Position numbers and translations under genes: made by a program. Below, piece by piece: positions 54,801 through 64,000 of a stretch of 64,000 nucleotides of DNA. Under the pieces are notes generated by a model. That model searched no databases and was not told the origin of the DNA. It was given only the letters and a program-made list of their open reading frames with translations. Source of the stretch: Cryptomeria japonica (Eukaryota; Streptophyta; Pinopsida; Cupressales; Cupressaceae); contig NC_081406.1 of assembly GCF_030272615.1 (NCBI RefSeq), forward strand, positions 211,520,997-211,584,996, written 5' to 3'. Every line of letters begins with the position of its first letter. Within the stretch, counting starts at the first letter, position 1.

Positions 54801-56552
54801 TCGTCTCTCCCCCCCCGAAAACCCCAGTATAATTTTTTTTTTTTCTCTTTTTTTTGTAGTTATTTTTTTTTTTTGATCCGATTTACAATATAAACAGAAA
54901 ATAAATTTTTAGAATGAAGGTATAGAAAAAAACCAAGAAAACGAAATTCCCCATTTCTTTATTTTTTTATCACAGTCACATATTTTCCAGAATGTCAAAC
55001 TAAACTATCATTTGGGAAGTTATTTTCTCAGCAGGTTTAAAACTCCAAATCCATTAAGAAGATTTTGATCCAAGAACAACCCATATTTTCAAAACTGAAC
55101 CCTATGTTTAAACAACAATCATGGGGGTTTTGGAGCAAGAAATCTTCAAGAACAAATTTCAGAGATATACCCAAAATTCTAAAAGGAAACAAGAGGTACA
55201 TTCGAATCCTACCTTTATCACATTTCCAAGCAAGATATCGAAGACGAGCTCAAACCGCCATTTCTAGAAAGCTCCATTCTCCTTCCAAAAAGTTCTCCAT
55301 CCCCCATGGATTTTTTCTTTCTTTTCCAAAAATTCAACCCCCCAAAATATTTTTCAACTTAGGTTAAATGGAAAACCCCTTTTGACCTAATTTCTAATTT
55401 CAAAAATTAAGCCCTTTTTAAAATAAAAAGAAATGATAATTCTTTTCAACTATTAAATTGATTTAACTTGATTTTCTAATTAATATACTTCTCTCTTATT
55501 TTGATCTTAATTTTAATTTCTCAATATTAATTAAGCCAACATTTATATTTCGAACTATTGACAAGGGTAAAGTATTTAAATTAAATTAATTTCCAAAATC
55601 AACCTTTTACACTATATCAAACTTTACAAATTAAAAATGATTTTCTTTAAATAATAAAATTTACCCTTTCATTTTCCAAAATGCAAAAGTGGTTAAATTA
55701 TTTCTATTGCCAAATGACTTTAAATCTTCCTTTTTAAAAATGCATAAACTAATTAAATTTGTTATTTAAAATTAACTATTAAATTAAACTCGCTACACAT
55801 AATAAAGCGATCTTTTTAATAAATGACTAATCTCATGAAGGAAACCTATTTATTTCAATTCCTCAACTACTAATGCGTAAATGAACACATTAATTCAATT
55901 TAAATACTTAAGCTTGCTACAAATATAAATAAAGCGATCTCTTAAATTAACAATTAATCATATAAAAGAAAACTATCTATTTTAAATTTCTCAATTACTA
56001 ATGCATACATCCACACATTAAATTGAATTAAATACTTAGGATAAAATACTCCATTCCCCACACGCAAGGCACACAAACCAAGAAAGTCCACCAATCACAT
56101 GACACACAACCCAAATGACAAAGGAACCCTATGGACCACACACGATGCTCACCTGATCATGGCTAAGGCAAGATGAGAGTTTTATGACCACCTAATCCAA
56201 ATCCTAAGGATGCATGAGGTATACTCAACCCTGTGAATCCTAAAGGAGATGAACCTCGCACCTAGGCGATATAGTACCTGCAATCTCTTGCAACCATGAG
56301 TCACGCAAGAATACATATATATACATATTAAATGAAGGCATTAGCTCGAGATTTATAACAAGAATTAGGAAACAATTACATTTACACAAGAATTGATGCA
56401 AAAGCACAATAATAGGTATGCACAATTATTTATATTATCTAATCTACAACATTGCATCATGGTTAATCAACCATTCAAGAATGCCACATAGAAAGTCAAC
56501 CAAGGTCAAATGGATTTTACAAGGCCGACTTGGGTAGGGGCATTACATCATT

Positions 56553-56814
56553 GGCCAGTGAGTGAATATTGTGGGTCACAAATCCCACCGAGGTTTTTCC
56601 CTCACCGGGTTTCTTCGTTAAATATCTTGTGTTATGGTGTGTTCTCTATTTTGTCTTGGTTATTATTATTTGTTGCATTAATTCTTATTTACCGGTACAT
56701 TGTTTTGGGATACAAAGTTCTTAATAAGTTTAAATATTCTGCAAACTGGTTAGACACTGATTCACACCCCCCCCTTCCCTCTCAGTGTCTTTGGGATTGT
56801 CATTGATTCTAACA
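56553..56814 (+). repeat. 3' LTR of element A, second part
   Basis: Matches the 5' LTR from GGCCAGTGAATGAATATTG (about 32124) to the end GATTCTAACA. The TSD of A, GTATG, follows at 56815-56819. Confidence 0.94.
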
Positions 56815-56819
56815 GTATG

Positions 56820-58089
56820 CAATGCAATGGATGGACTTAATAGCACTCTTTATTTCAAATCATAGATCATATTATATTTCAAATTGGTTGTGCCTTTATT
56901 ACATTCATGTTGAAATATAGCTAGTAAGATACTTGTTTGTTAGCCCTCATATAATGATAATGAATGATTATGATAATTAAAGTGTTATGAAAATGTGCAA
57001 TGTAATCGGAAATGCGACTAATGAAAAATGGATGTAATGATTATACAATAATTAAAATGAAAATATAAAGGCAACTAAAATGATTAACAAAAAAATGAAT
57101 GACACTAAAATGCAATGTAATGGAGGTGAAATTTAAATGATTGCTAAATGATTATGAAACTAAGATGATTATGATAATGCAATAAAATGATGATGCACTA
57201 AAATGATTATGAAAATGATAATACAATGCAACAATATGAAATGCACTATTTTTGTAATGGGCCAACCATAATACAATGATATAGGATTGGGAAGAAGAGA
57301 GAGAATGGGAAAGTGAATAAATTGAGATCTCCAAGATAATGGAAAATAAGATGGAAATGCAAATGGATAGTTGAGAGTGTGAGTGAGTTGTTGTTGTGTA
57401 GATGTGGAGAGCATACCTAGTTTTGATATTGCCACGGATGGTCTACATCACTGACTATAGGAATTAGGATGTTATGAGGATTCGAGGTGTGGACTAGACT
57501 CTCAAATAATAGGTATATGTTGACCCTTTTCCATCAACTTAGCTACAAATCCAATTTGAGAAAATTGAAAGGCTTTTCTGCATAACCTGTGTGTTATGTG
57601 CACTTGCATAACTTTCATGTTATGTACATTCCTTATTAGCAGCATGCAAAGGAACCTTTTCTATTCAGGATCCAAATTTTGTTTTTAAGTTGACCAATCG
57701 TGGTGGTCAAAACATAGGTTCATCGACTGGAGGGTTCCCCATTCATGGAAGGACCGACCCCTTTTTACCCGCTACCGGCTAGCAGGGGTTGTTATCGCAT
57801 GGTCACATCGAACTAGAATGATTTCCTCTTTGTGTTGCCTATTCTACCATTCCACTTTCGGGTGATAATGTGACATGCAATGGTGGGACCCAACCTTCTC
57901 ACAACAAACTGCACTTTTTGGCCAAGCTTCAAAGGGAAATGATAGTGATTTTTGGTCTTTCCGAAAAAGCATTCTCACAGTGACAATGTGGGCCCCTTTC
58001 TTTTGTGTGAAATGTCATCCCAAGTGGTTTGTTTGGCGAATGCCATGTGGTCTCAATGAAACACAAGATTTCGGAGGGCCTGTCACCTT
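56820..58089. other. AT-rich flank of element A, no gene seen
   Basis: The first 450 bases are rich in AAATGATTATGA-like simple sequence, resembling the DNA before element C. The rest (57400-58089) has no recognisable domain. A short frame at 57875 runs into solo LTR H and has no support. Confidence 0.6.
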
Positions 58090-58094
58090 AATGG

Positions 58095-59618
58095 TGATAG
58101 TTTTGATACTAATTGTTAAAGTATAGATGCCAAGCTAACAAGATGAGAGGGGGGGTGAATCATACAAACTTAATCTTCCATTAAAACAACAGATTCAACC
58201 TCGGTAACATATACTTCAACAATATAACCAAAATTGCTAAACATGCAAACTCATAAGCATATAAACATCATAACGCTCATAACACTAGATTTAACATGGA
58301 AACCCAAATAGGGAAAAACCACTATGGGATTTTGGACCCACTAAGAAATATACTCTTCTAGAGTATGGTCGGTTAAAAATAAATCCTGTTAAAGATTACA
58401 AACACATTGCTAGATGTGACCCGGTTAAGGGATTTCCCGTAGATCTGTTAGGATCTTCACCTTATTATAAGTGACCTTGTTAAAGGGTTTCAAACACTCA
58501 ATCAGAATGTCACCTTGCTAGAGGGTTTTACAAATAAGACTGTTAAGTCCACTCAGTTAAGATATTTTCTATCACTTCACAAAATAACAGTAATAAAAAT
58601 ATATCTGCAACTTTGCATCTAAAATGCTAAAGCAGATTCTTATGTGCTCAATACAATCTAGTCATAGGACTTATCTTGTCCCTCTGCTGGGCTCTATACT
58701 CTATTAATCAAATAGGTCTTCAAGCTTCTGTGCTCAGTAATCACTATGTAGCATCCCTATGCTTACACTTGCCCACATGCATTGTTTATCAACAATTCCT
58801 TATTTATAAACAATTTGCTAACTGCTGAATCTCCTTGATCACATATCCCTTGATCAATCTTAGCCATCGGATCTTCAAACTTGACCAAGTTCAATGTATC
58901 CTTCGATCTAAAAATGTTTTACCTCATCTTGGAACTTGCATACATTTCTTGGAACTTGTGCTAAGGTATTGCAGTTCAATCTGAGTTGTAGATCTTTCTG
59001 CCAATCTTCCATTACCATAGATTCTTTAACAAACTTCATGCACGACATACCAATCATTTAATCAATTTCAGCTCATCAGCTTCCTTCATTAAATAATGCT
59101 TTTAATCATTTAATGCATTCTGTTATAGTTCAATTGCAACTGGGTAAATACTAAACTTCACTCGGTAGACCTTCCACCTTCATTAACTGATAGCGATAAC
59201 ATTAGGGTTTACCGACTAGGTTCCTTAGGGTTTACCGACTAGGTTCTTTGCTTGGTAACATAGTATAGTGTTAACCTTACAATCAACAACATATGTAGGA
59301 TATCAAAACAAACTAAACATCATGATCTTATCATTGTCTAACTTGGTAATAGTTGCCCATTGAATAACTTATTTCTCCCCTTATTCATCACATTCTTTCT
59401 GTGTCTTTTACCAACATCTTTATACTCATCAAATCATACTTCTTAAGATATGGCAACATCATACTAAATTAGAAAATTAATTTCTTTACATCAATGACAA
59501 AATAATAATATTAAGACAGTAAACATCCTTAATCAGTTATATCCATAATCATCAACAACCTTCTCAATATCCTTATTGAAATGCCAACAATCTCTTATTG
59601 TCTATTATAATGCCAGCA
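58095..59618 (-). repeat. solo LTR H of the B/D copia family
   Basis: 1524 bp in minus orientation. The + strand starts TGATAGTTTTGATACTAATT and ends ATTATAATGCCAGCA, with TSD AATGG at 58090-58094 and 59619-59623. There are no internal sequences on either side, so it is a solo LTR formed by LTR-LTR recombination. It shares the tandem duplication (59202-59224, 59225-59247) of the B 3' LTR. The TATA-like TTATTTATAA is at about 58799-58808. Confidence 0.95.
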
Positions 59619-59623
59619 AATGG

Positions 59624-61295
59624 AGGATCATCTTTGTTTGATCTGATGGATAAGATCATCATGCGATTGCACAATTGATTGAACCTATGCGTGAAGCCTA
59701 ACTCTGCAACACCACTGATGATGTGGTATGTGGGCCTTGTATGACAAAAGGCCTTTTCAGCCTAGCTTCTCTCAAAGCCATAATAATTTTTGGGTCTTGT
59801 CAAAGTATTTTTTTTTAGTGAAAAGATTCTTTTTCGGCAAGATATGGACCCTGTCTTGTCGACATGGTCCTTCAACGTAGCTTTTTCAGGGGTGATGCAG
59901 GGGTTATTCTCTCTAGCTAAAAGGTGATGTCTGAATGAAATGTGGGGGGGTCTTTTTTCTATCTTGTGGTAGGTTAATTGAAGTAATAGAGACCATGTGG
60001 GGTAAGAGTGACAAAGAACAAAGGGATTCCTCGCCACCCCACAACAGTTTTCAAAGAAATAGTTTGTCCATGCGGGATAGAAACACATAGTGTGGGTAAT
60101 GTGGCTCACCATCCTGCAAAACATTTTAGTCAATTTGAGGGTGCCACGAGGTAAACTATGAGCTAGATGGATAGTCATCTTGCCACCTTGTGACAATTTT
60201 TTAAAGAGCAAAGGGGTTGTACAGGGTAACATAGCAAGGAATATAGGTGCTCCCTGCCATCCTAAGGTGAATTTTCAAGGCTCCAAGGGAGCTCATGGGA
60301 AATAATGATCAAGAATGTGGACTCGACCCATCATGTCAAATAGTGACAACCATCAGATTTTCACTTAAGCATTTGCTCAACGATGATGACTTAATCCTCC
60401 ATTGGGATTTTGAGCACACTTACAAGACAAGATCTTGTGCATCCATCTATGCATGAGATCTCTTGATCAATGACTAGAATTCAAACTCACAGTGGTTGTT
60501 AGAATTTAATTCTCCACGCAAAGGTGGTTCTTGACCCAATGGTTGAGGTTCATATTTTTCTCAACCGGTACCCCAAATAAGATCAGATTTTCATTCAACC
60601 ACCAAAGATTTTCTCCATTACTCTAGATTGGACTCTACAAATAGATTTTAGATGCCATCCCGTGCCTATTCAAAATGATTGAAGAATTTTTTTCTTGCAG
60701 ATGTACTCAGATGCATTCCACATAGAGTCCTCTCCCTAATTTGCAGGGATTTCACTTCTCCAGAGATAGAGGAGACTTCCAGATCTGTTTGTGCATGCCA
60801 TGTAGATCAGATCATATGATCTCATCAGGAGGGTCAAGGTTTTAGCTACATTCTGACCTAAGTTATGCTTGATCTATAAAGGTAATTTTGTAACCCTTTC
60901 TAGGGATCTTCTCTTCTTTTTCTCTTGTAGAAAACCATGTTTCTATGCAATTGTAAAATTTTGCTTGCCTTTGCATTAATAAGGTTATCTTGTCTTGCCT
61001 TTATTTGGTTTAAGAAATTTGTGTAAATTTGCTACCTTCTTGCTTGAATGCATTATGATTTTCTTTCTCTTAGTTGTAGGTGATCGTGTTGATCCCTATG
61101 TGGATGTTGACTATGAACTAGTCTTAGTTTCTCTCTTCATCTTGTATAATTACAATCTCCACTCACACCTAGGTGATGAATTAGAATAGAAAATCGTGCA
61201 TAGTTGGGGTAGTTTTATTGATGTTTTGTGTTGTTATAGGTAGGAAGATCATATTTCAATCTGAGTGCAAACCCCTTTTCCCCTCTTTCAACAAC

Positions 61296-61298
<3 letters not shown>
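59624..61298. other. unassigned sequence right of H
   Basis: No domain found on either strand. A minus-strand frame of 156 codons (59762-60232) exists but has no recognised features. The stretch could be the LTR or leader of the element whose gag begins at 61869. I cannot delimit it. Confidence 0.4.

Positions 61299-61340
<42 letters not shown>
61299..61340. repeat. (TC)21 microsatellite
   Basis: Perfect TC dinucleotide repeat of 42 bases, embedded in a longer pyrimidine-rich stretch (61271-61350). Confidence 0.98.
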
Positions 61341-61344
<4 letters not shown>

Positions 61345-61868
61345 CCCTTCTAGATCATTAGATTAGATTTATTAGTGTTGGGTTGGTCCAAAACTCTACA
61401 TTTAGATTGGAAAGGAATTCAGCCTTCTCTAGAGACTTAGCCTCACTTTTTCAAGTCCCACACATGGGAGGTTGTTTCCATGTTGCACAAGGTTGATGAA
61501 CAAGATTTCTCATCAAGCGGGTGAACTTTTGTGACAATAGTTTTTGGCATGCCCAATGGGACATATTGAACTAGCTTTGATTCAAGATTTATTATCATTT
61601 TGTTGATGGTTGGTGTGTCCATCAACAAATTGAGCCTTTGAAGGCAACATCCTACATACCAAGTGACTACAAAAAAATCTACTAGTGAAAGCAGTCTAGC
61701 ACTCAAATAGCTGAGGATTCAGTGTGTTGTTTGGTATTCTAGCCATTGGAGGTTTCATTCTACACACCAAGTGACTCTGTATGTCTTGGTATGTTATCAA
61801 CCTCTAGTTAGGTATATCCTTTTGCCTTTAATCTTTTATGTAATAAGATCATCTTTTAATACTTCAAC
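61341..61868 (+). other. leader before the glutamine-rich gag remnant; possible PBS
   Basis: TGGCATGCCCAATGGG at 61545-61560 has the TGG start of a tRNA primer site and lies about 310 bases before the gag ATG, but the LTR end next to it is not established. Nothing else recognised. Confidence 0.3.
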
Positions 61869-62497
61869 ATGAGCTCCTATCATGGGTTTAATTTCTATTC
61901 ACCCCCATTCTATGGAAATGACAACCTACCCTCCCCTTTCTATCAGTATGAATAGACTAGGACTGCTCCTAGTTTTACACAAATAATCACTTTGGTTAGG
62001 TAGCATGTGGGTATCCCCTAATGCTTGCCACCCACCCACCCCTACTCTACCTTCTTATCAGCTTAGCCATCCTCAAAAGAGTGAGGCAACCCTTCTTGTA
62101 TAATCCACTATGGCTAAAATGGAAAACATGATGTAGGATTACAAAAGGAAGTTGATGAAATCAAGCCACAACTCTAGGAGTAGCAATAACAAGAGACCTT
62201 CCAATAATAACAACAATAGTTTAAGGGCCAATAGTGTTAATGGTCCCCTCAAGCTTATCATTATCAATAGAAGGAGGCCTTCCAAAAACAACAACAAGAG
62301 TTTGAATCCCAACAATAACATGACGCCTTCCTTGAAGAACAACTTGCTTCTGCTAGGAGGGAAGTGATTAGATAGTTGGTAGACCTAGAAGTGAAAATCA
62401 TGTAGGAAGAGGCCTCTACCCCTCCTGCCCCTAAAAGAGGGTTTCCAAGCTCTAAGTAGGACAAACCTCTTAAGATTTTGGAGGAAACTTGTACGTT
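61869..62497 (+). pseudogene. glutamine-rich gag-like remnant, riddled with TAG/TAA
   Basis: A single reading frame starting MSSYHGFNFYSPPFYGNDNL at 61869 runs without a frameshift to about 62497. From 62145 to 62460 it holds 13 TAG or TAA codons, nearly all next to CAA or at places where Gln fits. Treating them as former CAG/CAA gives a Gln-rich coiled coil followed by FLEEQLASARREVIR and APKRGFPSSK. This looks like the N-terminal gag of a gypsy-type element. The overlapping frame at 62152-62367 (Asn/Ser-rich) is a by-product. Confidence 0.55.
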
Positions 62498-62890
62498 AGG
62501 AAATAGGAAATCATCACAAAACAAGATAAACATACTAATCATTTAGCTCAATCACGAAAGCACTCATTGCAATGATCTATCCTAAGACACATTCAATAGA
62601 GACATGACATAAAAGCATTCAAAACTAAAGACATATGCAAACCAATAGCAGATTTGAATGCTCCTTCATGCGGCTCCATTGTTCTTCTTTCCTCTTCAAA
62701 TGGTTTGGTTGTGGATCTCACCTACAAGTGCACACACATAATTGAAAGCAAGTAGACAAGATTTTTGATCAAGAGTACTCGTAATATGATTGACTAGAAA
62801 TTCGATAGTCCGATTACCAATTATTAGCCTTGATTGATGAAGATCATCCAATTTATAGAAAAATTGGAGAGATGACAAGATTAGCATGAT
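62498..62890. other. unassigned sequence
   Basis: No domain or repeat pattern was recognised in this stretch, apart from short AT-rich runs. Confidence 0.5.
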
Positions 62891-63190
62891 TCAATTCAAG
62901 TGGAAATTGCAAATCAATTATGTCAATTATGACAAATTATGACAAATTATGCACTTTCTATGCAAAATTTGTTGATTGATAATTTATGACAAATTATGAC
63001 AACTTCTATGTCAAAATTGATTGATTGTCAATTATGACAAATTTATGAAAAATTGACATGTCATTTCCATGAATTTAGGAGAGAAATAGGAGGAAATTGA
63101 AATTAGGAAATTAGAAAATTAAGAAATTAGAAAATGAGGAATTAGGAAATTAGGAAATTAGAAATTGATGAAATTAGGTAAATTAATTAA
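62891..63190. repeat. short-period AT-rich repeats
   Basis: Two adjacent simple patterns: repeats of ATGACAAATT (about 62925-63055) and of AGGAAATTAGAAA (about 63075-63180). Non-coding. Confidence 0.75.
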
Positions 63191-63439
63191 TAATCTTTCA
63201 TTTATTAATTAATTCACAAAGAGGAATAATTAGCCAATTAAATGAACATTTAATTGTTATGAGAAGACTTAGGATAAATAAACAATTTATTAATCCTAAA
63301 GGAAGAAATAACACACACAAGGTTAAAGGATTAAATCACGAAACCCTAGAAGATGAATTAGGTCTTGATGAAAGATAATTGACTCGATCATGATTTGATT
63401 TTGGATTGATAAATGACCAATGTGATAAATGATTTGATT

Positions 63440-63770
63440 AATAAATACGCCAATTGACGAGGAACAATGACAAATTGATCCAAATTGACATATTTGAAAC
63501 AGACAACGATCGATGACAAATCGATCACAAAATGACAAGATCGAACAAGATGACAAGAGTTGATGATAAATAGATTGCAAAATGACAGGATTGAAAATGA
63601 CCACGATCAATGACAAATTGATCGCAAAATGACAAAATCGAACATGACAACGACCGATGACAAATCAATCATTAAATGACAAGATTGAAGGATTGATGAT
63701 AAATCGATCACCAGATGACAAGATTGATAAGAGGACAACGATCGATGACAAATCGATCGCAAGATTGACA
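63440..63770. repeat. degenerate tandem array of about 45 bp with a palindromic core
   Basis: About seven units. Each holds a core like GATCGATGACAAATCGATC (inverted repeat GATCGAT/ATCGATC around GACAA) followed by ACAAAATGACAAGAT and a variable spacer. The clearest cores are at about 63507 and 63738; diverged cores lie near 63464, 63605, 63650 and 63693. The array resembles those inside long plant LTRs. Confidence 0.7.
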
Positions 63771-64000
63771 GGAGGAAAAAACCCTAATTAGGATTGACGA
63801 TGTCCAAAATGATGACAAATAAGCACACACATTGATGCAATAGGATAAGATCGATTAAAATCATGACTGGATAGTGTTGTCGACAAGACCAAATTCAAAG
63901 GCGAGACAGATGAAGAATGTAGAAGAATGACTCGATGCTCGCAAATGATAAAAACCAAGTGCGTGACATAGGAGAAATGTTAATGCGACACAAAAACCTA
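63771..64000. other. unassigned right edge
   Basis: AT-rich sequence that continues the style of the array without clear units. No gene seen. Confidence 0.5.

Larger units (their letters stand above)
52030..56547. mobile_element. 4.5-kb solo-LTR-like insertion in the 3' LTR of element A
   Basis: Begins TGTAATGCCCC and ends GGGGCATTACA, perfect 11-bp terminal inverted repeats of TG...CA form. It is flanked by the TSD TCATT (52025-52029, 56548-56552), and removing it restores the LTR. TGTAA(C/T)-type starts are common in plant gypsy LTRs. No coding domains, PBS, PPT or internal LTR pair are visible, so a very long solo LTR is the best reading. Orientation is uncertain. Internal tandem arrays are listed separately. 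Frames inside (54631-54876, 55065-55367) look fortuitous. Confidence 0.8.
31585..56814 (+). mobile_element. element A: LTR element with copia-type ends and no pol
   Basis: LTRs at 31585-32380 and 51480-56814 (the latter split by an insertion) and TSD GTATG (31580-31584, 56815-56819). PBS TGGTATCAGAGC and PPT AAAGGGGGAGAT are of copia type. After subtracting four nested insertions the element is about 6.6 kb. It encodes a coiled-coil/zinc-knuckle gag-like frame and a second long frame without known domains. I found no protease, integrase, RT or RNase H of its own; the copia pol at 41-44 kb belongs to the nested element B. It is therefore non-autonomous, unless relatives carry pol. Confidence 0.88.

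Noticed and set aside
54631-55367. Two short frames in the 52030-56547 insert
   Set aside because: One lies in the GC-rich tandem block and ends in T runs, the other in AT-rich LTR sequence. Neither shows domain features.
57875-58126. 83-codon plus-strand frame
   Set aside because: It runs into solo LTR H across the TSD, so it cannot be one gene.
59762-60232. 156-codon minus-strand frame
   Set aside because: No recognisable motif. The DNA looks like LTR or leader with diverged internal repetition and lacks a supporting context.
62152-62367. Asn/Ser-rich 71-codon frame
   Set aside because: It is the off-frame reading of the Gln-rich gag remnant, which fits the whole 61869-62497 stretch better.
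63075-63180. Telomere-like repeats
   Set aside because: The AGGAAATTA-type runs do not match plant TTTAGGG repeats.
1-64000. tRNA, rRNA or bacterial-type operons
   Set aside because: No cloverleaf, rRNA or operon pattern was seen. The only tRNA-like matches are the 12-base primer-binding sites.

Overview
This is nuclear DNA of a plant with a large, repeat-swollen genome. A gymnosperm is likely from the long LTRs, multilayer nesting and mix of element families, but that is inference. I see no bacterial, organellar, rRNA or tRNA genes and no convincing functional host gene. Almost every base can be placed in a stack of retrotransposons inserted into one another. Element borders were set by comparing LTR pairs, primer-binding sites (PBS), polypurine tracts (PPT) and 5-bp target-site duplications (TSDs). 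I use the letters A to H for the elements.

Left block (1-20.4 kb). The oldest layer is G (13483 to about 18.33 kb, +), a decayed Ty3/gypsy element of Tat type: gag, protease, archaeal-type RNase H, RT, RNase H, integrase. Inserted in its gag is E (minus strand; LTR 12575-13482, gag in two pieces). E was in turn split by D (4647-12230, minus strand, a complete but dead Ty1/copia element, TSD AGACA) and by F (1-4465, + strand, a copia element whose 5' part lies outside the window). A candidate further LTR (19100 to about 20371) follows.

Middle block (20.4-31.5 kb). A decayed gene with a plant mobile domain (PMD) and a coiled-coil tail (about 21.3-23.1 kb, TATA box at 20628) is followed by AT-rich DNA. 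C (23682-31500, + strand, TSD GCATA) lies in that DNA. C is a structurally complete non-autonomous gypsy element of TR-GAG type, with a 906-codon gag-protease frame and no RT or integrase.

Right block (31.5-64 kb). A (31585-56814, + strand, TSD GTATG) is an LTR element of about 6.6 kb once its insertions are removed. It has copia-type LTRs, PBS and PPT but no pol. It carries a coiled-coil/zinc-knuckle gag-like frame and a second long frame of unknown function. Four later insertions inflate it to 25 kb: a 4.5-kb solo-LTR-like insert in the zinc-knuckle region (33182-37717); the copia element B (38630-46251, TSD GAAAA, same family as D); a 1.9-kb retroposed sequence with an 18-bp TSD and a 310-codon open frame (49316-51195); and a second 4.5-kb solo-LTR-like insert in its 3' LTR (52030-56547, TSD TCATT). 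To the right are a solo LTR of the B/D family (H, 58095-59618, TSD AATGG), a glutamine-rich gag remnant (61869-62497) and tandem repeats (62.9-63.8 kb).

No element here is both complete and open in all frames. Stops in the older copies are mostly TAG or TAA at expected glutamine codons, as cytosine deamination would produce. The best preserved coding units are the C gag-protease frame and the frame in the 1.9-kb retroposon.
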